Shown piece after piece: positions 25,137-33,869 of a DNA stretch of 64,000 bases. The DNA is taken from contig CAZXYS010000009.1 in the NCBI GenBank assembly GCA_964645005.1, forward strand, positions 48,221-112,220, read 5' to 3'. Numbering within the stretch: position 1 is the first letter of the stretch; the number at the start of each line of letters is the position of its first letter. This stretch comes from CAZXYS01 sp964645005. Its GTDB lineage: Bacteria; Bacteroidota; Ignavibacteria; Kapaibacteriales; UBA2268. Both the position numbers and the translations under genes were made by a program. Below the pieces are notes generated by a model. The model ran no database searches and was not told where the DNA came from. It worked only from the letters and a program-made list of their open reading frames with translations.

Positions 25137-26690
25137 TTAATGGCGAAAATGTCTCATACCTGTGAAAATCATCGCCATATCGCGATCATCGGCGGCTTTG
25201 ATTACCTCTTCATCGCGCTTGGAACCGCCAGGCTGAATAACCGCCGTTGCACCTGCCTCGGCAGCCTGTTCCACACCGTCGGCAAACGGGAAGAAAGCAT
25301 CGGAAGCAACAGTAGTTCCGGTCAGATCGAGCCCCATCAATTTAGCTTTGTCGGCTGCAATTCTTGCGGAATCCACCCGCGACATCTGCCCGGCGCCAAT
25401 GCCAATAGTCCTGTCTGCCTTGGTATAGACAATTGAATTGGACTTAACATGCTTGACCACCTTCCAGCCGAACATAAGCGAGGCTTTTTCCTCATCGGTC
25501 GGCTCGCGTTTGGTTACAACTCCGGACTTATCCTCGTCCGCCAAAAGTGTGTCCGAATGCTGCAAGAGGAAGCCGCCTGCGACAGACCTCAGATCAGTTT
25601 TTATATACTCTCTCAATTTATCAAAATTCACCTGTATGAGCCTGCGGGCTTTCTTCTTCATGAGCAAATCGAGCGCGTCACTCGTAAATTCCGGCGCTAT
25701 TATTACTTCAGAGAAAATATCGTGGATCTTCTCAGCAGTCGGCGCATCGAGCGCTCTGTTTACGATAAATATCCCGCCGAACGGCGATACCGTATCCGTC
25801 GCAAAAGCCTTATCGTAAGCTTCGATAAGATTCTCGCCTGCTGCCACACCGCAGGGATTCGTATGCTTAATGATGCCGAAGGTGAGTTCTTCAAATTCGA
25901 TTATCAGCTTAGCCGCGGCGTCAATATCCATAATATTGTTGTAGGACAATTCCTTTCCATGCAGTTTATTAAATATCGAGAAAAAATCGCCGCACAGAAC
26001 AGCATCCTGTTGCGGATTTTCCCCGTACCGCAGATTCTGTGTAATATTCAGAGGAATAGTAATCTTGTTGCGGAAACCGCTCTTATCTTCGCGCTGGAAA
26101 TACTGCGCAATCTTACTGTCATAATACGCCGTATGATTGAAAACCTCGGAAGCAAAGCTGCGCCTGTTATCTTCGGGTATTGTGTTGTTGAATTCCTTCA
26201 GCATTTCGATCAGCCTGTTATAATCCTCAGGATTTACAACGGGCAGAGTCCATTTATAATTCTTGGCGGCGGCGCGCAGCATTGTCGGACCGCCAATATC
26301 GATATTTTCGATGATCTCTTCGTCGCTGACGTCTTCCTTAGCCAGCGTCTGCTCGAAGGGGTAAAGATTCACTGCCAGCAGATCAATCGACTCGAGATTA
26401 TGCTCATCCATCTCTTTGACGTGGTTCTCATTGCCAAGATCGGCGAGCAAACCGGCATGGATAGCAGGGTGAAGCGTCTTCACTCTGCCGTCCATGACCT
26501 CGGGAAAGCCCGTCAAATCACTGACTTTTTTCACATTAAGACCATTTTCCTTTAGCAATTTAGCCGTGCCGCCGGTAGAATATATCTCTATACCGAGCCC
26601 GTCCAGTTCTTTTGCAAAATCGACAATGCCGGTTTTGTCGGAAACTGAGATCAGCGCTCGTTTTATTTGATAATTTGAAGGATCGATCAT
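25137..26690 (-). CDS. purH: Bifunctional AICAR transformylase / IMP cyclohydrolase
   Basis: ATG 26690 ([21 protein letters not shown]) is chosen because AGAGG lies 5 bases upstream; a longer in-frame start at 26759 adds 23 unsupported residues. The 517-aa protein catalyses the last two steps of purine synthesis: formyl transfer to AICAR, then ring closure to IMP. The N-terminal cyclohydrolase domain (about 8–200) has [10 protein letters not shown] and [12 protein letters not shown]. The transformylase domain has the KHTNPCGVA motif, RYGENPQQ and a C-terminal [18 protein letters not shown]. It is a single-copy housekeeping gene. Confidence 0.95.
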   Translation of the reverse strand: MIDPSNYQIKRALISVSDKTGIVDFAKELDGLGIEIYSTGGTAKLLKENGLNVKKVSDLTGFPEVMDGRVKTLHPAIHAGLLADLGNENHVKEMDEHNLESIDLLAVNLYPFEQTLAKEDVSDEEIIENIDIGGPTMLRAAAKNYKWTLPVVNPEDYNRLIEMLKEFNNTIPEDNRRSFASEVFNHTAYYDSKIAQYFQREDKSGFRNKITIPLNITQNLRYGENPQQDAVLCGDFFSIFNKLHGKELSYNNIMDIDAAAKLIIEFEELTFGIIKHTNPCGVAAGENLIEAYDKAFATDTVSPFGGIFIVNRALDAPTAEKIHDIFSEVIIAPEFTSDALDLLMKKKARRLIQVNFDKLREYIKTDLRSVAGGFLLQHSDTLLADEDKSGVVTKREPTDEEKASLMFGWKVVKHVKSNSIVYTKADRTIGIGAGQMSRVDSARIAADKAKLMGLDLTGTTVASDAFFPFADGVEQAAEAGATAVIQPGGSKRDEEVIKAADDRDMAMIFTGMRHFRH

Positions 26691-26771
26691 TTTAACCTCT
26701 TTTATTAATTCTAAATTAATTGCTATTTTGTTTGAAAATAAAATGCAAGATAATAACAAAGCGGGAAAATA

Positions 26772-28073
26772 TCAGGAATAATTCAAAATCCTTTCAGCGA
26801 CTGGCATAGCCTCGCCCAGCAGGTAAAATGAGCCTGTAATTATCGTCAGCTTACCACTTTCAACGGCTGCCACAGTGGCTTCCGGGACCTTCTCGATAAT
26901 TTCAATTTCTTTAATGCCAGCTTCTTTTGCCAAATATGCCACATCAAAGCATTCTAAAGCCCTGTCTGTCGCAGGTTTAGTTATGAGCAATTTTCCACAA
27001 ATCGGTTTCAGGGTTTTAAGCATATTTTCGGCGTCTTTATCATTCATAGCGGTGAAGACAATATTCCATTGCATACCATGATACCCGCATTTATTGAGTG
27101 TATCGACGAGGAAGCCCAATGCCGTCGGATCATGCGCCACATCCGCGACTACCGGCGGATTTGTGCCAATCAATTCTATCCTCGCCCGAAATCCGGTATT
27201 CCGTACAATATTGGAAATGCCCGCAGCTAAATGCAGCTCGAGTCCCGTGTATTCCTTTTCCAATTCCTTGATAGCCGCATAAGCGGTCTTGAGATTATGA
27301 AGCTGGTGTTCGCCTGCAAGCTCGCAGCGCAGATTCTTTATAGACCATCCTTTTGCGTTGAGATCGACATTCATTGATAGATCGGCATTATATGAAGCTA
27401 TCGTCGCGCTGATATTTTTCTTCAGGCGAATAGCTTCCGCGTTATTCTTCTTTATTGCTTTATCAAAAACATACTTTATTTGCTGATTAGTATCTGCGAT
27501 AAGGACTTTGCTGTTCGGCTTGATTATCCCAGCTTTTTCGAAGGCGATGGAAGCGATATCATTCCCGAGATATTTCGTATGGTCCAAGCCAATTGGCGTA
27601 ATTATTTCAAGCATCGGCTCGAGAACATTTGTCGAATCAAACCTGCCGCCCAGACCTGTCTCAACAATAGCAATATCCACATTATTCTCAGCAAAATACT
27701 TAAAAGCCATTACAGTGGTAATTTCGAAGAAAGTCCCGCTGATCTTATCCGACACGAAAAAAAGCATTTCCGCAAGACTGACTATATACTCATCGGAAAT
27801 TGGCACGCCGTCAATCCTGATCCTCTCTTTAAATTTCTCGATATGCGGCGAGGTATAAAGCCCTGTTTTAAATCCCGCTTCCGTCAGGACCGAAGCGATC
27901 ATAGCGCAAACCGACCCTTTCCCGTTCGTGCCGGCGACGTGCACACTCGGAAATGCTTTTTCGGGATTGCCGCAGCTCTCGAGCAATTCCCGCGTCCTTT
28001 CCAGGCCCGGCTTTATCCCAAACCGATGCAGCGAGAAGAGTTTATTCAATATTTGCTCTTTTTTGGCTGCCAT
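26772..28073 (-). CDS. folC: Folylpolyglutamate synthase / dihydrofolate synthase
   Basis: The 433-aa Mur-ligase-family enzyme adds glutamate to dihydropteroate or folates using ATP. Visible motifs are the P-loop HVAGTNGKGSVCAMIASVL, GLYTSPHIEKFKERIRI with the omega loop, VETGLGGRFDSTN and the C-terminal DVAHDPTAL. Length is normal. It precedes purH on the same strand with 81 bp between them, a sensible pairing because PurH uses 10-formyl-tetrahydrofolate. The divergent gene at 28270 shares the AT-rich promoter region 28074–28269. Confidence 0.92.
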   Translation of the reverse strand: MAAKKEQILNKLFSLHRFGIKPGLERTRELLESCGNPEKAFPSVHVAGTNGKGSVCAMIASVLTEAGFKTGLYTSPHIEKFKERIRIDGVPISDEYIVSLAEMLFFVSDKISGTFFEITTVMAFKYFAENNVDIAIVETGLGGRFDSTNVLEPMLEIITPIGLDHTKYLGNDIASIAFEKAGIIKPNSKVLIADTNQQIKYVFDKAIKKNNAEAIRLKKNISATIASYNADLSMNVDLNAKGWSIKNLRCELAGEHQLHNLKTAYAAIKELEKEYTGLELHLAAGISNIVRNTGFRARIELIGTNPPVVADVAHDPTALGFLVDTLNKCGYHGMQWNIVFTAMNDKDAENMLKTLKPICGKLLITKPATDRALECFDVAYLAKEAGIKEIEIIEKVPEATVAAVESGKLTIITGSFYLLGEAMPVAERILNYS

Positions 28074-28269
28074 TAGCTGAATTTTAGATTAATTTGTGTT
28101 TTTTACTAATATCATTAAAACTTGACTGTATTTTTTATATTGTAAAAATCATAGTTTAAAATATATATTATTTTTCAAAATAGTCTTAATGTAACGTAAT
28201 CAAACCTGCAATTTTTAATTTCCTAAAACGTTTGACTGCAATTAATAATAAAATCCATAATATATAATT

Positions 28270-29247
28270 ATGAGTGAGCGAGATCGGCTGATAGACCGCA
28301 TAAAAGAACTTACCGGTTGGACAATACGCCCCAACCGATTCAAGATCATTACCGATACCACAGAGTGGATGGAGATCCATCGAGGTCATATTATCCGTAT
28401 CGGGGGTGTGGATTATATCGTCAGGGGAAATATGAACGAACCCCGCTTCGGCATTGATGACCAGCCGAAATATTGGGTTTTTAATACTATCCAACTCGAA
28501 ACAGGTATGCAGCAAATACTGAAAACCGTTTTCCATGAAGAATTTACCGCCCACATAGGCATTTTCAGGATTCGCTGCTACCGCGATCCTGATAAGGAAA
28601 GCAAAACACTCGATTTGGTATCCGGCGATGATAGATTTATGCAGGGCAAAACTGTTTATGATGATGCCGGAAACAATGTCCGAATAATTGATTACATAAG
28701 GGGCAGCAAGTTTTTCCACTCAATCCCTAACTTACCAAAAACACACAGAGAATACTTCGAGCAAGATTTGCCTGAAATTTTATGGAAACTGAATGATTCT
28801 TTTAAAGCTATTGAGTATCTTCACCGCTATAATCTTTTCCATGGTGACATCCGCAATGACCATATCATAATTGAACATGATACCGGCAACTTTCGCTGGA
28901 TAGATTTCGACCTCAAGCAAGATGTTTCCGATTTTGACTTGTGGAGCATAGGTAATATCCTTTGCTACGCTGTTGCCAAAGGTATCAAGCCATTTGATTT
29001 AGTGCTTAAAAGTGATGAATTTTCCGACGAAGTGAAAAACAATTTGACAAAGGAGGATAGCTCGGCTTTTTATGAATATCGGATAATGAATCTCAAAAAA
29101 CTCTATGATTATATTCCTGACAAACTGAATGATATTCTTCTGCATTTCACTATCAAACCTAAGGAATTTTATTCTTCTATGCATGAATTCATCGAAGATT
29201 ACGAAGATATGCTGCGTTCGGAATTCCCTCAAAACATTACAAATTAA
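28270..29247 (+). CDS. Protein-kinase-like protein with altered catalytic loop
   Basis: The 325-aa protein has a kinase-like C-lobe. FHGDIRNDHIII (190–201) matches the HRDxxxxN catalytic loop with the Asp kept (D193) but the Asn position changed to His. WIDFD (210–214) sits where DFG should be, with DFD instead. The following DLWSIGNILCYAVAKGIKPF matches the D-W-S-x-G helix of Ser/Thr kinases. K85 and E90/E91 could form the N-lobe salt bridge. There is no signal peptide or receptor domain. It may be an active atypical kinase, a pseudokinase or a small-molecule phosphotransferase. It is followed by a histidine kinase and a response regulator. Confidence 0.7.
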   Translation: MSERDRLIDRIKELTGWTIRPNRFKIITDTTEWMEIHRGHIIRIGGVDYIVRGNMNEPRFGIDDQPKYWVFNTIQLETGMQQILKTVFHEEFTAHIGIFRIRCYRDPDKESKTLDLVSGDDRFMQGKTVYDDAGNNVRIIDYIRGSKFFHSIPNLPKTHREYFEQDLPEILWKLNDSFKAIEYLHRYNLFHGDIRNDHIIIEHDTGNFRWIDFDLKQDVSDFDLWSIGNILCYAVAKGIKPFDLVLKSDEFSDEVKNNLTKEDSSAFYEYRIMNLKKLYDYIPDKLNDILLHFTIKPKEFYSSMHEFIEDYEDMLRSEFPQNITN

Positions 29248-29397
29248 ATTTTTTTTATAAATTTTATTGCTTTTTAAAAAAATTCGTCTTACTTTAAAGA
29301 AGTAAGATATTTTTTTTGTATTATATGAAGTTACTTCGGTTTGTCAACAAAACATTTTCTTAACGTTAACATAGATTTAGAACAAACGAACAATAAT

Positions 29398-31206
29398 ATG
29401 AAAACGCTGATAATAGGCGGCGGTAAGGGATGCAGGTCCATATTGGATCTGACCAGTAGTTTTTTTCTCAAAGAGCTGAGACTTAATGTTATAGCTGTTG
29501 CAGACATTAACCCCATGGCGCCCGGCATGATCTATGCCGGGGAAATGGGTATAAAAACTTATACTGACATGCTCGAAGCACTTAAACATCCTGGTTTGAA
29601 GGTTGTTATCGAGCTAACAGGAAAAGATAGTACCCTGAAAGAGATTTATAAAAATGCCAATCCCGGTATAAAAATTATTGATCATACTATTGTAGGGCTG
29701 TTTTGGGAAATCGAGAATGCCCGGGATCGCCAAAAGCAGCAATTGCAAGAAATGCAGGAATTAGAGCGGCAGCTTGAAAAAGAAAGCAGCTTCATGCAGA
29801 GCATTTTCGATAACCTGATTGATCTGGCAGTAGTGCTGGACAGACACTATAGAATTATTAAAGTGAATAAGAAATTTTCAGAATTTTTAGGTATTAATTC
29901 CAAAGATATTATAGGAAAAAAGTGTGCTGAAGTTATTAAAGATACTATTTTGGGGTGCGATGAAGACCTGTCTGATGAAAATCTCGAGAGAATATTCAAA
30001 GAAGGCAAATCTTTAACTTTTTTAAGGCTTACACAACCGCCTAACGAAAATTATTGGGAAATTGTACGCAGTCCGATTTATGACGGTTACGGAAATGTTG
30101 CCGCCATTTTAGCTACATGGCATAGAATTACGGAAAGAGTAAAGCTCCACCGCGAGATCGAAAGTGCCGAGCAGCGCTTCAAAAGTTTTATCAATTCCGC
30201 CGAGGACTGGATATCCATCAAGGATCTTAACGGCAGATATGTAATTGTCAATCCGGTGACTGCAAGAGCGCTGAATAAGGAAGCGCACGAATTTGAAGGG
30301 AAAAAGCCGGAAGATATACTGAATCTTAAACTCGCAAAAATGATAAAAAAACACGACTCCCAAGTGATCAACAGCAAAAAACCATTGACTTTTGACGAAA
30401 TAATCCCAATAAACGGCGAAGAACGGCATTTCCATACCGTCAGATTTCCTCTTTTTGATTATAAGGGTGAAATTTACGGTGTATGTACTATCCAGAGGGA
30501 TAGAACAAATGAGATTAGATTGCATGAGCAGCTTGCCCAGAGCGAAAAGCTTGCAGCGCTCGGAAAACTGGCGGCAGGCGTTGCACATGAAATAAACAAT
30601 CCTTTGACCGGAATCCTTGCTTATGCGGAAGATATGCAGGAAGAACTGGGAGATAGTAAAGAGCTAAGCGGCGATATAAGCGTGATAATCCGCGAAACCC
30701 TGCGTTGCAGGGATATTGTTAGAAACCTGCTTGATTTCGCACGGCAGGATAAACCTCAACTGCAGAAATCCAATCCGAATACGGTAGTTGACAATGCCAT
30801 GCATTTAATCGAGAGGCTTCCACAATTCAAGGATGTTTCTATTCAAAAAAGACCTGATAAAAATCTGCCTGATATTTCGCTTGATCCTATGCAAATTCAA
30901 CAGGTTATGTTGAATTTTATGCTGAACGCAGCGGAAGCAATGAAATTCAAAGGCGAGATAACAATTCAGACAAGCTATGACAGAAAAAAGAGCAGCTGCA
31001 TAATTTCTGTCGAGGATAATGGACCGGGTATACCGGAAAATATGATAGATAAAATATTCGAACCGTTTTTCTCTACAAAAGGGACGAACGGATTGGGATT
31101 AGCCGTAAGCTGGGGCATTATTGAGCGCCACCACGGCACGATAGAGATAGATATGTCAGACACCGGCGGAGCAATTTTTTCGATTGTATTGCCGGCGCAT
31201 ACATAG
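29398..31206 (+). CDS. Rossmann–PAS–PAS sensor histidine kinase
   Basis: ATG 29398 (MKTLIIGGGKGCRSIL) is the natural start; a TTG at 29341 would add 19 low-quality residues. The 602-aa protein has an N-terminal Rossmann-like domain (about 1–110, GGGKGC nucleotide loop), a short coiled-coil (113–140), two PAS domains (about 140–250 and 262–375), a HisKA domain with phospho-acceptor His397 (AAGVAHEINNPL), and a HATPase domain (NFMLNAAEAM, EDNGPGIP, FSTKGTNGLGLAVS). No transmembrane helix is present, so it senses a cytoplasmic signal, perhaps a nucleotide through the Rossmann domain. It lies 32 bp before its likely partner regulator. Confidence 0.85.
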   Translation: MKTLIIGGGKGCRSILDLTSSFFLKELRLNVIAVADINPMAPGMIYAGEMGIKTYTDMLEALKHPGLKVVIELTGKDSTLKEIYKNANPGIKIIDHTIVGLFWEIENARDRQKQQLQEMQELERQLEKESSFMQSIFDNLIDLAVVLDRHYRIIKVNKKFSEFLGINSKDIIGKKCAEVIKDTILGCDEDLSDENLERIFKEGKSLTFLRLTQPPNENYWEIVRSPIYDGYGNVAAILATWHRITERVKLHREIESAEQRFKSFINSAEDWISIKDLNGRYVIVNPVTARALNKEAHEFEGKKPEDILNLKLAKMIKKHDSQVINSKKPLTFDEIIPINGEERHFHTVRFPLFDYKGEIYGVCTIQRDRTNEIRLHEQLAQSEKLAALGKLAAGVAHEINNPLTGILAYAEDMQEELGDSKELSGDISVIIRETLRCRDIVRNLLDFARQDKPQLQKSNPNTVVDNAMHLIERLPQFKDVSIQKRPDKNLPDISLDPMQIQQVMLNFMLNAAEAMKFKGEITIQTSYDRKKSSCIISVEDNGPGIPENMIDKIFEPFFSTKGTNGLGLAVSWGIIERHHGTIEIDMSDTGGAIFSIVLPAHT

Positions 31207-31238
31207 CGCAATATTTAAAATAATTGAGCGGTGATTAT

Positions 31239-32015
31239 ATGGATAACAAATTGAAATTGCTTGTAGTTGACGATGAACAGATTGTTCTTGACAGTATAAA
31301 AAAACAATTGAGAAAAGAAGAGGATTACGAGATATACACTTTCCTCAGCGCCCAGGAAGCCTATGATTTCGTAATACAGGATTCTGTCGATATAATTCTC
31401 GTAGATCTGATGATGCCGGAATTTGACGGGCTCGAATTCATAAAGAAAGTCCGGGATATAGATACCAACATTATGATGATAATGATAACCGGTTACGCCA
31501 CCATAAAAACCGCTCTACAGGCGATGCAAATCGGCGCTTTTGATTACATAGCAAAGCCATTCACAAAGGAAGAACTCAAAAAGATTGTACGCCGTGCCGC
31601 CGACCTTGTAAAAGCTCATCTTGAATCCGGTAAAACCGAAGATATAGAACTCGAATCGGAAAAACCGGGCAAAATTAAAGGTATAGGACAGAATGTCTGG
31701 CTTATGCAGCAGGAAGACGGCAATGTGCTTATCGGCGTGGAGCGTCCCTTTCTTGTGACTGCCGGCAGCATCCGGACAATATACCTGCCTTCAAAAGGTG
31801 ACGAACTGCGCCAGGGCAGCACCTTCGTCCAGCTTTTCTCTTCAGACCTGCGTCCGCAGGCACTATTAGCACCGCTATCGGGCATAGTCACTGAGATAAA
31901 CCAGTCCGTAGTTGACGATCCAAATACCGCCCTGCAGGATCCCTACGGCAAAGGATGGCTCGTGAAGATAAATCCGACGAACTTTGAAGAGGAAGTGAAG
32001 ATTATCGGGAGGTGA
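31239..32015 (+). CDS. Response regulator receiver fused to a GcvH-like (lipoyl-fold) domain
   Basis: ATG 31239 is preferred over TTG 31224. Residues 1–120 are a complete receiver domain: D11 and D12, phospho-acceptor D56, T84 and K106. A linker (125–147) leads to a domain (148–258) that follows the glycine-cleavage H protein: YLPSKGDELRQG, APLSGIVTEIN and PYGKGWLVKI. The lipoylated lysine of GcvH is absent; SSDLRP occupies that place. The domain is therefore probably a structural or docking module rather than an amino-methyl carrier. No DNA-binding domain is present, so output must be by protein contact. It pairs with the upstream PAS histidine kinase. Confidence 0.8.
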   Translation: MDNKLKLLVVDDEQIVLDSIKKQLRKEEDYEIYTFLSAQEAYDFVIQDSVDIILVDLMMPEFDGLEFIKKVRDIDTNIMMIMITGYATIKTALQAMQIGAFDYIAKPFTKEELKKIVRRAADLVKAHLESGKTEDIELESEKPGKIKGIGQNVWLMQQEDGNVLIGVERPFLVTAGSIRTIYLPSKGDELRQGSTFVQLFSSDLRPQALLAPLSGIVTEINQSVVDDPNTALQDPYGKGWLVKINPTNFEEEVKIIGR

Positions 32016-32095
32016 GGAATCAGTAACTTGAGATCACGGATTGTGATGTCATTTTGTTTTCATTCATTTATTTATTAATTTTGTTTATGTTCTTT

Positions 32096-32258
32096 GCAGG
32101 TGTTCGCTGGTCAAAGGCGAAAGAATAGGGAAGCATGTGAAAATCATGTACGGTTGCGCCGCTGTGACGGGGGACAAGCTTTTCAAGCCGCAAGGCAGCC
32201 ACTGCTTCAGCAGCGGGAAGGCGAAAAGCAAGGATGAACCCGAAGTCAGAAGACCTGC
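32096..32258 (+). promoter_or_regulatory. Cobalamin (B12) riboswitch
   Basis: The conserved elements appear in order: AATAGGGAA (32124–32132), the GTGAAAATCATGTACGG segment, GCGCCGCTGTGACGG around 32156–32170, GCCACTGC (32198–32205), GGGAAGGCG, and the 3' box GAAGTCAGAAGACCTGCC (32242–32259). The closing stem P1 is GCAGGT (32096–32101) with ACCTGC (32253–32258). This is an AdoCbl-type aptamer, which normally represses downstream genes when B12 is plentiful. The first gene starts 213 bp later, so a further expression-platform structure (32350–32434) lies between. It should control the 32472–36779 genes and possibly the lipoprotein at 37142. Confidence 0.93.
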
Positions 32259-32349
32259 CTGTAAAGCTCATTGAAGGATCAGCAATAGCATTTATCATAT
32301 CAGTTGAAGCTAAAATATGCTGGTTCTACATCCGCGGCAACGGATGCAA

Positions 32350-32434
32350 TGAGGAATTGAAAGCCAGGTTTGGGATTGACCGAATTAATGGAATTGCTGC
32401 CATTCCGATTCCCTTCGACTTTTCAAATTCCTCA
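32350..32434 (+). promoter_or_regulatory. Long leader hairpin between riboswitch and first gene
   Basis: TGAGGAATTGAAAG (32350–32363) pairs with CTTTTCAAATTCCTCA (32419–32434) apart from small bulges, enclosing a smaller AATGG/CCATT stem. It lies 38 bp before the GTG start of the first B12-operon gene. No T-run follows, so it looks more like an expression platform or mRNA-processing structure than a simple terminator. Confidence 0.5.
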
Positions 32435-32471
32435 CAATTAAAATTTGTTTAATTAATTACAGGAGTACACT

Positions 32472-33869
32472 GTGAAGATATTATACTTTTTTACGGTAAT
32501 TGTGCTTATGTCGATTGTAGGAATTAGCACTCTTTCGGCACAGGCATTCGAAAATCTAAGAGAATTTGAAGTCGGAACGCAGCCTATGGGTATTTATATG
32601 GATAAAAGTAATAATAAAGCCCATGTAATCTGTATTGGCTATGATGACAATTTCAACGGCGTCTTCGAACCCGACAGCGGCGACGTCAAGCCGACATGGT
32701 GGGTTATCAATCTGGATAAAAACAGCAAGGAACCCATTTCCGCGCAACAGGTAAAGGAATTTGAATGGGGCTTCATGGGGTTTCCCTTTCGCCCGAGTTA
32801 CAATACGAGCGGAACAACCGTCGCAGGAACGCTTATTCTTTCGCAGAATAGTATTGTTAAGGTTTTCAGCCTTGATAATTACCAATCCATGAACGACAGC
32901 TTATTGAAAATTAACACCAATTCCATCTCAAAACTCGGCAACTCACTGTTTTTCACAGTACAAAATGCCGGCGGCGATGACAAGCTTTACGTGTATGATG
33001 AAATAGCTCGCAAGCTGGTTGACAGCCTCGTTACCGGAGAGAATGTTGCTCAGAGTGCAGCTTATAAAAATGGTGCCAAAAATCAGGTTGCTATTCTTAG
33101 CGTAGGTCCTTACAATGAGGATAAGTCCATGGTCGAGATAGCAGAAAAGCAGGACGGCAAATATACGATTATCAAGAAATTCGAGGACCTTGGCAAAAAC
33201 GCCAATCATATTGAGCTTTACGATGAAACTACTCTGGCGGTGACAATGAATGGTTCGCACGAGATACATCTTATTAATATTAACAATATGGAACTGACCG
33301 AGACTTTTGATACTCATACTTCCGGATTCGATGGTCCGCGGGAAACTGAACTAATTCAAGGAGGTATAGATATATTCACTTATAATTTCTGGGCTGTAAG
33401 CACTTACGAAGGCAATGTCAAACTGCTTACAAGAGACGGCGAACTCGATAGCGAACTGGAAATCGACGGCAAAACCGAGGCTATGACTCATATTTCAACG
33501 CCGGACAGGATTTATTTCATGGTAACCGTACCCAATAATGCTGATTATTCCCCGAATAACAAAGTTATAGCTTATCAATCAACGGTAACATCTGTTACAG
33601 AAACTAATAACGGCACACTGAAGCTCTATCCCAATCCCGTGGAAAATAATGCCTATATTGAATTTGAAGACAATGATATTATCGAACCGGCAGAGATTTC
33701 CATAATATCATTGACCGGCAATGTTATAGGTTCTTTCAAACATTTGCCTGAAAGCGGCGAGGCTTTCCGCTTCTCGGCAGAAGAACTGGAATTGACCACT
33801 GGTGTATATTTCGCAAGGATAATGACTGGAAATGATGTTTACGCGATTAAATTCAGAGTTGTGAGATAA
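32472..33869 (+). CDS. Secreted beta-propeller-like protein of the B12 operon, type IX sorting domain
   Basis: GTG 32472 follows AGGAG (32461–32465) at good spacing. The 465-aa protein has a signal peptide (about 1–24, cleavage near STLSAQA). About 350 residues of repeated beta-sheet units then resemble YncE/DUF5074 propellers (FEVGTQPMGIYMDKSNNKAHVI, HEIHLININNMELTETFDTH). The sorting domain begins at LKLYPNPVENNAYIEFE and ends YAIKFRVVR. It is the first gene under the cobalamin riboswitch and overlaps the receptor gene. A surface B12-binding partner similar in idea to BtuG is plausible; direct homology was not tested. Confidence 0.75.
   Translation: MKILYFFTVIVLMSIVGISTLSAQAFENLREFEVGTQPMGIYMDKSNNKAHVICIGYDDNFNGVFEPDSGDVKPTWWVINLDKNSKEPISAQQVKEFEWGFMGFPFRPSYNTSGTTVAGTLILSQNSIVKVFSLDNYQSMNDSLLKINTNSISKLGNSLFFTVQNAGGDDKLYVYDEIARKLVDSLVTGENVAQSAAYKNGAKNQVAILSVGPYNEDKSMVEIAEKQDGKYTIIKKFEDLGKNANHIELYDETTLAVTMNGSHEIHLININNMELTETFDTHTSGFDGPRETELIQGGIDIFTYNFWAVSTYEGNVKLLTRDGELDSELEIDGKTEAMTHISTPDRIYFMVTVPNNADYSPNNKVIAYQSTVTSVTETNNGTLKLYPNPVENNAYIEFEDNDIIEPAEISIISLTGNVIGSFKHLPESGEAFRFSAEELELTTGVYFARIMTGNDVYAIKFRVVR

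Noticed and set aside
25449..26555. Antisense frame of 368 codons over purH
   Set aside because: purH is fully supported; the antisense translation shows no family motif.
32234..32452. 72-codon frame across the riboswitch 3' part
   Set aside because: It overlaps the aptamer's conserved box and the leader hairpin, so RNA structure explains the sequence better.
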